Assembly (NCBI RefSeq): GCF_000964525.1
Contig: NZ_BAZG01000031.1
Location: forward strand, 1-34,761
Direction of reading: 5' to 3'
Length of the DNA: 34,761 bases
From: Anaeromyxobacter sp. PSR-1
GTDB lineage: Bacteria > Myxococcota > Myxococcia > Myxococcales > Anaeromyxobacteraceae
Translations under genes and position numbers: made by a program
Shown here: one piece after another, positions 18,201 through 25,039 of the stretch
How the letters are laid out: every line of letters starts with the position of its first letter
Numbering within the stretch: position 1 is the first letter of the stretch
The notes under the pieces: generated by a model
What the model was told of the DNA's origin: nothing
Database searches by the model: none
The model's input: only the letters and a program-made list of their open reading frames with translations

Positions 18201-18401
18201 ATGCCCATCTACGAGTACGCCTGCGCCCGCTGCGGCAAGTCCTTCGAGACGCTCATCATCCGGCGGTCCGACGAGGCCGAGGTCGCGTGCCCGGCGTGCA
18301 ACGGACGCGAGGTGTCCCGGCAGATGTCGCGGCCCGCGGCGGCGCGGACCGGCTCGGACGGCGGCGGCGCGCCCGCGCGCGGCTGCGGCCCGGTCGGTTG
18401 A
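18201..18401 (+). CDS. FmdB-type small zinc-ribbon protein
   Basis: A 66-residue protein beginning MPIYEYACARCGKSFE, the typical start of the FmdB/CxxC_CxxC_SSSS family. Two CxxC knuckles (CARC and CPAC) would bind one zinc. The tail is Ala/Gly-rich with one more Cys (ARGCGPVG). FmdB was named for regulation of formamidase genes, but most family members have no proven role. There is no Shine-Dalgarno sequence, and the gene is probably cotranscribed with the DUF2721 gene. Confidence 0.9.
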   Translation: MPIYEYACARCGKSFETLIIRRSDEAEVACPACNGREVSRQMSRPAAARTGSDGGGAPARGCGPVG

Positions 18402-18414
18402 GGCATCTGAGCCG

Positions 18415-18432
18415 CTCGCCCGGTCGGGCGAG
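18415..18432 (+). terminator. Hairpin after the zinc-ribbon gene
   Basis: CTCGCCC (18415-18421) pairs with GGGCGAG (18426-18432) around GGTC, a perfect stem 13 bases after the stop. It is followed by TCCCCCTCCC, pyrimidine-rich but not a T-run. Confidence 0.55.
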
Positions 18433-18532
18433 TCCCCCTCCCAGGAACCCTTCGCCGAGGCGCGCGCACGCCGGCGTCGCCGCACCCACACGCCGGCCGG
18501 TGCGCGCGCTGGGTCGCGCGCCGGCGCCGCGG

Positions 18533-18538
18533 TAGAAT
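18533..18538 (+). promoter_or_regulatory. Leaderless -10 element of the GspE/PilB-like ATPase gene
   Basis: TAGAAT (5 of 6 to TATAAT) ends 8 bases before the GTG start at 18547. The bases between are CCCGCGGC, with no Shine-Dalgarno sequence. The -35 region is poor. The spacing predicts a transcript beginning at or one base before the start codon. Confidence 0.55.
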
Positions 18539-18546
18539 CCCGCGGC

Positions 18547-20382
18547 GTGCCAAGGACCTACCGCGCCACCGACTACACCCTCGAGTTCGTCGCCGATCTC
18601 CTCGCCAGGGAGGGGATCCTCACCGACGACGCGCGCCGCACCGCCACCACCCGCGAGGGCGTGCAGCGCGCGCGCCTGCTCCGCGACGGCGCCTCCCGCA
18701 GCGGCGGGCGGGCGCTGCGGCGCGCCGAGCTCTCGCCGGTCGAGGTGCTCGCCTCGTTCGAGTTCCCGGACGCCCGGCGCGACGCCGAGCTGGTGGACGA
18801 GGACAAGGCCACGCAGGCGGTGGCCAAGGCGGTGGGGATCCCCTACCGCAAGATCGACCCGCTGAAGCTCGACGCCCAGCTCATCACCCGGACGCTGTCG
18901 CGCCCGTTCGCGCGCAAGCACGCGGTGCTCCCGCTGGAGCGCCGCAACGGCTCGCTGGTGGTGGCGGCCGCGAACCCGTTCGACCGGGAGCTGCTCGAGA
19001 ACCTGCGCGGCCTGACCGGCGCCGAGGTCGAGCCGGTCCTCTCCTCGCCCTCCGACATCCACCGCGCCATCGCCGAGGTCTACGGCTTCCGCCAGCAGAT
19101 CTCGCAGGCGCGCGTCGAGCTGGAGGGCGGCGCCGGCGCCCCGGACGTCACCAACCTCGAGCAGTTCGTGAACCTGTCCGGCATCGACGCGCTGGAGGCG
19201 TCGAGCGAGCCGGTGGTCGCGGCGGTCGAGTACCTGCTGCACTACGCGTTCGAGCAGCGCGCCAGCGACATCCACCTCGAGCCGCGGCGGGAGGAGTCGA
19301 TCATCCGCATGCGGATCGACGGCGTGCTCCACCCGGTCCATCGCATCCCCAAGGCCGTGCACGGCGCCATCGCCAACCGGTTCAAGATCATGAGCCGGCT
19401 CGACATCGCGCTGAAGCGCCCGCAGGACGGGCGCATCCGCACCGCCCGCGGCGACGCCGAGATGGAGCTGCGCGTCTCCACCGTCCCCACCACCTTCGGC
19501 GACAAGGTCGTGATCCGCGTCCTCGACCCGACCGTGCTGGTGCGCGACCTCTCCGAGCTGGGGTTCCTCCCCGACGAGCGCGACCAGTTCGAGCGCTGGC
19601 TGCTGCGGCCGCACGGCCTGGTGATCGTGACCGGCCCCACCGGCAGCGGGAAGACCACCACGCTCTACTCGGCGCTGCAGGCGCTCGCCTCGCCGGAGGT
19701 GAACGTCGTGACCATCGAGGATCCCATCGAGATGGTCCACGAGGACTTCAACCAGATCGCCGCCAACCAGAAGACCGGCACCGGCTTCGCCGAGGCGCTG
19801 CGCCACGTGCTGCGCCAGGATCCGGACGTGGTGATGGTGGGCGAGGTCCGCGACGCCGAGACCGCCGCCCAGGCGGTGCAGGCGGCGCTCACCGGGCACA
19901 TGGTGCTGACCACGCTGCACACCAACGACACGGTCAGCGCGGTGGCCCGCCTGCGCGACCTGGGCGTGCCGAGCTTCCTCATCGCCGCCACGCTCACCGG
20001 CATCGCCGCGCAGCGGCTGGTCCGGCAGGTGTGCCCGTCCTGCGCCGAGGACGTGCCGCTCACCGCCGACGAGGTGCACGCGCTGGGCGTGCCGCATCCC
20101 GAGGACCACGCCGGCAAGCTGCTGGCCCGCCGCGGCCGCGGCTGCCCGAAGTGCCGCTTCACCGGCTACTACGGGCGCAGCGGCATCTTCGAGGTCCTCC
20201 CAGTCAACGCGCGCCTGCGCCACCTGGTGGCGGAGGGCGCCACGCCCGAGGCGCTGCTCCGCACCGCCCGCCAGGACGGGCTGCGCCCGCTCCGCGATCA
20301 CGCGGTGCGCAAGGTGGCCGCGGGCGTCACGTCCTTCGAGGAGGCGATGCGCGCCACCGCCGACGCCGAGGCGGCGCCGTGA
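18547..20382 (+). CDS. GspE/PilB-family secretion or pilus assembly ATPase
   Basis: A 611-residue hexameric ATPase of the type II secretion/type IV pilus extension class. The N-terminal region (about 60-190) is a GspE_N/MshEN-like domain; the classical RLG motif at its beginning is not obvious. The catalytic core has ASDIHLEP, Walker A GPTGSGKTT at 363-371 (Lys369), the Asp box IEDPIE, Walker B with VGEVRDAET, and the His box LTTLHTND. A tetracysteine zinc site is present as Cys496/Cys499 and Cys533/Cys536, typical of GspE and PilB rather than PilT. No gsp or pil partners are nearby, so which machine it powers cannot be told. It is followed after 40 bp by a Ycf46-like ATPase. Confidence 0.92.
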   Translation: MPRTYRATDYTLEFVADLLAREGILTDDARRTATTREGVQRARLLRDGASRSGGRALRRAELSPVEVLASFEFPDARRDAELVDEDKATQAVAKAVGIPYRKIDPLKLDAQLITRTLSRPFARKHAVLPLERRNGSLVVAAANPFDRELLENLRGLTGAEVEPVLSSPSDIHRAIAEVYGFRQQISQARVELEGGAGAPDVTNLEQFVNLSGIDALEASSEPVVAAVEYLLHYAFEQRASDIHLEPRREESIIRMRIDGVLHPVHRIPKAVHGAIANRFKIMSRLDIALKRPQDGRIRTARGDAEMELRVSTVPTTFGDKVVIRVLDPTVLVRDLSELGFLPDERDQFERWLLRPHGLVIVTGPTGSGKTTTLYSALQALASPEVNVVTIEDPIEMVHEDFNQIAANQKTGTGFAEALRHVLRQDPDVVMVGEVRDAETAAQAVQAALTGHMVLTTLHTNDTVSAVARLRDLGVPSFLIAATLTGIAAQRLVRQVCPSCAEDVPLTADEVHALGVPHPEDHAGKLLARRGRGCPKCRFTGYYGRSGIFEVLPVNARLRHLVAEGATPEALLRTARQDGLRPLRDHAVRKVAAGVTSFEEAMRATADAEAAP

Positions 20383-20422
20383 GCGGGACGGCGCGGATCC
20401 CCGTCCCCCCGGTGAGCGAGCC

Positions 20423-21922
20423 ATGAGCGTCTCCTCCGAGATCGCCGAGCTGTGGTCGGCGGGCACCCCGATCCTCTACCTGGTCACGCCGGAGGAGGAC
20501 CGCGCCGTGGCCGCCTGCCAGGCGGCGGCCGCCGCCTTCGACGCGCGCTGCGCGGTGTGGTCCTCGCACCGCGGGCTCGACCCGTTGGCGCCGGGCGCCA
20601 AGGAGCCGGCGGCGCTGCTCGACGCGCTCCTGCGCGCGCCGGCGCCGTTCCTGGCGGTGGCGCTCGACTTCCACCACGCGCTCGCCTCGCCGGCGGTCGC
20701 GCGCCAGCTCCGCGACGCGCTGCCCCGCATGGCCGCCGAGGGGCGGTGCCTAGCGGTGGTGGCCCCGCGCCTGGCGCTGCCGGACGGGCTCGGCACCGAC
20801 GCCGCGGTGATCCGCGTGCCGCTGCCCGACGACGCCGAGCTGGGCGCGCTCCTGGAGGTGGTCCAGGCGGGCCTCGCGCACCCGGCCGCGCCGCCGCCGC
20901 TGCCGGCGGAGGTGCGCCACCGCGCGCTGGTGGCGGCCCGCGGGCTCTCGGAGGCGCAGGCCCGCCGCGCGTTCACCCGCGCGCTGCGCCGGGACGCGGC
21001 GCTGGGGCCGGAGGGCATCGGCGCGGTGGCGGCCGAGAAGAAGCGGCTGCTCGCGCGCGACCTCGGCCTCGAGCTGGTGGACGCGACGGAGCGCCCGGAG
21101 GACCTGGGCGGGCTCGGCGCGTTCAAGGGCTGGATGGACGAGCGCGCGCTCGCGTTCGACCCGGACGCCTCGCGCTTCGGGCTCCCGCCGCCGCGCGGCG
21201 TGCTGCTCGTCGGCGTGCAGGGCTGCGGAAAGTCGCTGGCGGCCAAGGCCGCGGCGGCGCGCCTGGGCGTGCCGGTGCTGCGGCTCGACCTCCCGCGGGT
21301 GCTGGGCGCGCAGTCCGGCGCCGAGGAGGGGCTGGCGCGCGCGCTGGAGGCGGCGGAGGCGCTCGCGCCGGTGGCGCTCTGGGTGGACGAGATCGAGAAG
21401 GGGTTCGCGGGCAGCGCGCCCGGCGACGGCGGCGAGCCGCGCGCGGCGCGCCTGCTGGGCGCGTTCTCCACCTGGCTGCAGGAGCGCAGGGGGCCGGTGT
21501 TCGTGGTGGCGACCGCCAACGACGTCTCGCGGCTGCCGCCGGAGCTGCTGCGCCGCGGGCGCTTCGACGAGCTGTTCTTCGTGGACCTCCCGGACGCGGA
21601 GGCGCGCCGCGAGATCCTGGCGCTGCACCTGCGCCGCCGCGGCCGCGAGCCGGGGGCGGTGGACGTGGCGGCCATCGCCGAGCTGTGCGCCGACTACTCC
21701 GGCGCGGAGCTGGAGCAGGTGGTGATCGGGGCGCTGCACCGCGCCTACGCGCTCGGGCGCGAGCTCGAGACCGCCGACCTCCGCCGCGTGGCGCAGGACC
21801 TCGTCCCGCTGTTCCGGACCTACGAGGAGCAGATCAAGGCGCTGCGCGAGTGGGCCCGCGGGCGGGCCCGCGTGGCCGGCCGGGCCGGCGCGGTGGTGGA
21901 CCTGTTCCGGCGGGTGCAATGA
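20423..21922 (+). CDS. Ycf46-like AAA+ ATPase
   Basis: A 499-residue protein. The N-terminal half (1-230) matches the Ycf46 layout, with a degenerate Rossmann-like first domain containing [14 protein letters not shown] and later helices. The second half is one AAA+ module: Walker A GVQGCGKS (Lys270), Walker [11 protein letters not shown], sensor 1 ATAND, and arginine finger region [19 protein letters not shown], which is the most typical Ycf46/FtsH-like element. There is no membrane segment and no protease domain. Ycf46 proteins were first described in plastids and cyanobacteria and lack a firm function. Its stop overlaps the next ATG (ATGA), indicating coupling to the acetyltransferase. Confidence 0.87.
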   Translation: MSVSSEIAELWSAGTPILYLVTPEEDRAVAACQAAAAAFDARCAVWSSHRGLDPLAPGAKEPAALLDALLRAPAPFLAVALDFHHALASPAVARQLRDALPRMAAEGRCLAVVAPRLALPDGLGTDAAVIRVPLPDDAELGALLEVVQAGLAHPAAPPPLPAEVRHRALVAARGLSEAQARRAFTRALRRDAALGPEGIGAVAAEKKRLLARDLGLELVDATERPEDLGGLGAFKGWMDERALAFDPDASRFGLPPPRGVLLVGVQGCGKSLAAKAAAARLGVPVLRLDLPRVLGAQSGAEEGLARALEAAEALAPVALWVDEIEKGFAGSAPGDGGEPRAARLLGAFSTWLQERRGPVFVVATANDVSRLPPELLRRGRFDELFFVDLPDAEARREILALHLRRRGREPGAVDVAAIAELCADYSGAELEQVVIGALHRAYALGRELETADLRRVAQDLVPLFRTYEEQIKALREWARGRARVAGRAGAVVDLFRRVQ

Positions 21923-22581
21923 CCGGCGCGCGCCTGGAGATCCGCCCGGCCAGCCCGGAGCGCTGGGCCGACCTGGAGCGGCTGTTCGGCCCGAACGGCG
22001 CCTGCGCCGGCTGCTGGTGCATGTGGTGGCGGCTCCCGCGCGCCGCGTTCGACGCGGGCAAGGGGGAGGGCAACCGCCGCGCGCTGAGGGGGCGCGTCGC
22101 GGCGGGCGACGTCCCCGGGCTGCTCGCCTACGACGGCGAGACGCCGGTGGGCTGGGTGGCGCTCGCGCCCCGCGCCGACTACCCGCGCCTCGGCGCCTCG
22201 CGGATCCTGGCCCCGGTGGACGCGGAGCCGGTCTGGTCGATCACCTGCTTCTACGTGGCGCGCTCGCACCGCCGGCGCGGTGTGACCCGCGCGCTGGTGG
22301 ACGCGGCCGAGCGCCACGCCCGCGAGGCGGGCGCGAGCATCCTCGAGGCCTACCCGGTGGACCCGCGCGGCGCGACCGCCTCGGCGTTCCTCTACACCGG
22401 CCTCGCCTCCACCTTCCGCGCGGCCGGCTTCGAGGAGGTGCTGCGGCGCAGCCCGACGCGGCCCATCGTCCGCAAGCTGCTCACCGCGCCGCGAGCGCCC
22501 GCAGCACGTGGTCGTGCACCAGGCCGTTCGACGCCACGCAGCTCCCCGACGCGACCGTCGGCCTCCCGTCGAGGTCGGTGA
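21919..22581 (+). CDS. GNAT-family N-acetyltransferase
   Basis: A 220-residue protein whose first 188 residues form a GNAT domain. The acetyl-CoA loop is the variant SHRRRGVTRALVD, preceded by ITCFYVARS. An early motif ACAGCWCMWWRLP with clustered Cys and Trp marks a specific GNAT subgroup often annotated only as GNAT. It probably acetylates a small molecule or protein N-terminus; the substrate is unknown. The ATG overlaps the AAA+ stop by 4 bases. The conserved part ends near 22485 (PIVRKLL). The remaining 32 codons are low-complexity Arg/Ser/Pro and run antisense through the end of the convergent phosphatase gene, so the true protein may have gained this tail by loss of a stop. Confidence 0.85.
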   Translation: MTGARLEIRPASPERWADLERLFGPNGACAGCWCMWWRLPRAAFDAGKGEGNRRALRGRVAAGDVPGLLAYDGETPVGWVALAPRADYPRLGASRILAPVDAEPVWSITCFYVARSHRRRGVTRALVDAAERHAREAGASILEAYPVDPRGATASAFLYTGLASTFRAAGFEEVLRRSPTRPIVRKLLTAPRAPAARGRAPGRSTPRSSPTRPSASRRGR

Positions 22582-23272
22582 ACCGGCCGCCGGCCTCCTC
22601 CACCAGGATCTTCAGCGGGGCGAGGTCCCACAGGTTCACCCCGGCCTCGACCCACGCCTCGGCCTCGCCCTTCAGCACCAGCGCGCAGCCGGCCAGGTCG
22701 CCGTAGCAGCGCGCCGCCTGCGCCGAGATCGCGAGCGCCGCCACCCGCTCCAGCATGGGCGGGCGGAACAGCACGTGCGGCTCGCCGAGCGACAGCGTGG
22801 CGTCCTCCCAGGCGGCCAGCCCGGAGACGCGCAGGCGCGCCGGGGCCGCGCCGCCGGCGCGCAGCCAGGTGCCGAGGCCCCGGGCCGCCCAGTACACCTC
22901 GCCCAGCGCGGGCAGGGCCATCGCCCCGGCCACGATCTCGCCGCGGTGCTCGCAGGCCACCAGCGGGCCCCAGAAGCCGCGCCCGCGGGTGAAGCCCTTC
23001 GTCCCGTCGAGCGGGTCCACGATCCAGCGGGTCTCGCCGGCGCCGGCGTGCTCGCCGGTCTCCTCGCCCAGGAAGCCGTGATCGGGGAACGCGGCCCGCA
23101 CCACCGCCAGCACCGCCGCCTCCGACTCGCGGTCGGCCGCGGTGACCGGGCTGCGGTCCGGCTTGCGCTCCACGCGCACGCCGCGGCGGAAGTGGGCGAG
23201 GCTGGCCGCCGAGGCGGCCTCCGCCGCCGCGCGGGCGGTGTCCATCGCGCGCTGCAGGTCGAGCTCGGGCAT
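22481..23272 (-). CDS. Inositol monophosphatase-family phosphatase, HisN-like
   Basis: A 263-residue Mg2+-dependent sugar phosphatase. The metal-binding motifs are complete: GEETGE with Glu70, WIVDPLDGTKGF with Asp86 and Asp89, and the C-terminal WDLAPLKILVEEAGG. KGFTRG after the DPLDGT motif and the overall length fit histidinol-phosphatase HisN of the IMPase superfamily best. Inositol-1-phosphatase or 3'-phosphoadenosine phosphatase (CysQ-like) activity cannot be excluded. There is no Shine-Dalgarno sequence; a TAGGCT lies 6 bases upstream of the ATG. The last 101 bp overlap the convergent acetyltransferase gene. Confidence 0.85.
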   Translation of the reverse strand: MPELDLQRAMDTARAAAEAASAASLAHFRRGVRVERKPDRSPVTAADRESEAAVLAVVRAAFPDHGFLGEETGEHAGAGETRWIVDPLDGTKGFTRGRGFWGPLVACEHRGEIVAGAMALPALGEVYWAARGLGTWLRAGGAAPARLRVSGLAAWEDATLSLGEPHVLFRPPMLERVAALAISAQAARCYGDLAGCALVLKGEAEAWVEAGVNLWDLAPLKILVEEAGGRFTDLDGRPTVASGSCVASNGLVHDHVLRALAAR

Positions 23273-23278
23273 GCGGGG

Positions 23279-23284
23279 AGCCTA
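23279..23284 (-). promoter_or_regulatory. Leaderless -10 element of the HisN-like gene
   Basis: On the minus strand TAGGCT is followed by CCCCGC and then the ATG at 23272. The 6-base gap is identical to that before uvrB. There is no Shine-Dalgarno sequence. No -35 was convincingly identified. Confidence 0.45.
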
Positions 23285-23310
23285 GCGCGGCGGCGGGGAC
23301 GCGCCGCCGG

Positions 23311-23350
23311 AAAAAGCGCGCGGCGGCCGCCCGGGAGGACGGCCGCCGCG
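23311..23350 (-). terminator. Intrinsic terminator of the CoA-transferase gene
   Basis: On the minus strand CGCGGCGGCC and GGCCGCCGCG form a perfect 10-bp stem, followed by CGC and a run of five T (23315-23311). It lies 25 bases after the stop. This is the clearest classical terminator in the window. Confidence 0.85.
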
Positions 23351-23375
23351 GGTGCGACGGGCTATCGGAGTCCGG

Positions 23376-24908
23376 CTACTTCTTCGGGCGCATGTCGCCC
23401 GTCTCGAGGTAGCGCGTGTGGAACGAGAACGCCTCCTTGAGCATGTGCGGCGTGTGCTTCCCGAAGCTGCCGTTCTTCATCGAGCGGTTGTAGTAGTCCC
23501 AGAGGATCGGGCGCCAGTCGGGGTGCGCGCACTTCTCGATGACTTCCTTCGCCTTCTGCTTCGGGCTCTTCCCGCGCAGGTCGGCGAAGCCGTACTCGGT
23601 CACGATGCCGTTGACCTCGTGCTCCGTGTGGTCGATGTGCGACGCGAACGGGACGATGGCCGAGATCTTCCCGCCCTTCGCGACCGACGGGGACATGAAG
23701 ATCGTGTACGCCGAGTTGCGGGCGAAGTCGCCCGACCCGCCGATGCCGTTCTCGATGCCCTTGCCCACGATGTGGGTCGAGTTCACGTGGCCGTAGATGT
23801 CGGCCTCGACGAACCCATTCATCGCGATGCAGCCGAGGCGGCGGATGACCTCGGGGTGGTTCGACACGTCCTGCGGGCGCAGGATGATCTGCTTGCGGTA
23901 GCGGTCGATGTTCTTGTTGAACCGCTCCTGGCCCTCGGGCGAGACGGAGAACGCCGTCGCCGACGCGATCTTGAGCTTGCCGGAGTCGAGGAGGTCCAGC
24001 ATGCCGTCCTGGATCACCTCGGTGTAGCTCATCATGTTCTCGAAGTGCCCCTCGTTCAGGCCGACGAGCACCGCGTTCGCGATGTTGCCGACGCCCGACT
24101 GCAGCGGGGTGAGGCTCTTCGGGAGCCGGCCGGCCTTCACCTCGCCGTCGAGGAAGTCGAGGATGTGCTGGGCGATCCGCTTGTGATCCGCCTCGGGGGC
24201 CTTGAAGGGCGCGTTGCGGTCGGGGTTGTTGGTGACCACCACCGCCGCGACCTTCGAGACGTCGATCTTGAGCGTGGGCGACCCGACGCGGTCATCGGCC
24301 CGGAGGACCGGGATCGGCGTCCGCTCGCCGTGGCGGCCGGTGACGTTGAGGATGTCGTGCATCCCCTCGAGCCGCTCGTCCTGCCACTCGTTGACCTCGA
24401 GGATGTACTTCTCCGCGACGTCGAAGTAGGCGGTGTTCGCGCCGCACGAGGACGAGAAGACGAGCGAGCCGTCCTCCTTGATCTTCGTGACCTCGACGAT
24501 GGCGAAGTCGATCTTGTTGTCGGGGCGCCCGTAGTACCCGTAGCGCACCAGCGAGCCGGCGTGGCTCAGGTGCATGTCCTGGTACTCGATCACGCCCTCG
24601 TTGATCTTCTGCCGCATGACGGCGTCGCCGTTGTACGGGAAGCGGAAGCTGACCGACTCCGTCAGGCCCATGGCCTGGTCGAGCTCGGGGCCGGTCGAGG
24701 CGCCGGTGAGGGCGGTGACCTTGAAGGCCTTGCCCTTCATCCGCTCCTCGATCGCGCGCTTGGAGAGCGCGATGGGCACGGCCTTGGGATAGCCGGCGCC
24801 GGTGAAGCCCGACATGCCGAGGATGGCGCCGTTGGGGATGAGCCCGGCGGCTTCTTCGGCGGACATCACCTTCGCCTTGAGGCCCTTGTGGAGAATCCGA
24901 TCCGACAT
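23376..24908 (-). CDS. Acetate CoA-transferase / acetyl-CoA hydrolase family (succinyl-CoA:acetate type)
   Basis: A 510-residue enzyme of the Ach1/AarC family, which moves CoA between acetate and succinyl-CoA or similar acids. The catalytic glutamate that forms the acyl-CoA thioester is Glu297 in SYTEVIQDG. Other family marks are GMSGFTGAGYPKAVP near the N-terminus, SSSCGANTAYFD and GIGGSGDFARNSAYTIFM. It probably links acetate use or excretion to the TCA cycle, which suits anaerobic respiration on acetate. The ATG follows AGGAGG by about 8 bases, and a strong terminator follows the gene, so it looks monocistronic and well expressed. Confidence 0.94.
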   Translation of the reverse strand: MSDRILHKGLKAKVMSAEEAAGLIPNGAILGMSGFTGAGYPKAVPIALSKRAIEERMKGKAFKVTALTGASTGPELDQAMGLTESVSFRFPYNGDAVMRQKINEGVIEYQDMHLSHAGSLVRYGYYGRPDNKIDFAIVEVTKIKEDGSLVFSSSCGANTAYFDVAEKYILEVNEWQDERLEGMHDILNVTGRHGERTPIPVLRADDRVGSPTLKIDVSKVAAVVVTNNPDRNAPFKAPEADHKRIAQHILDFLDGEVKAGRLPKSLTPLQSGVGNIANAVLVGLNEGHFENMMSYTEVIQDGMLDLLDSGKLKIASATAFSVSPEGQERFNKNIDRYRKQIILRPQDVSNHPEVIRRLGCIAMNGFVEADIYGHVNSTHIVGKGIENGIGGSGDFARNSAYTIFMSPSVAKGGKISAIVPFASHIDHTEHEVNGIVTEYGFADLRGKSPKQKAKEVIEKCAHPDWRPILWDYYNRSMKNGSFGKHTPHMLKEAFSFHTRYLETGDMRPKK

Positions 24909-25039
24909 GCGTTCAGCCTCCTAGGTTCCTGCTGCTGTCACGGAAAGCGCGGGTACGACCGAGAGTGCTGCGACACACCTGCTGTGGGTGGCGCAGAGTA
25001 ACGCGAGCACGGGTCCGTGGGGAAGGGGCGGAACGCTTC

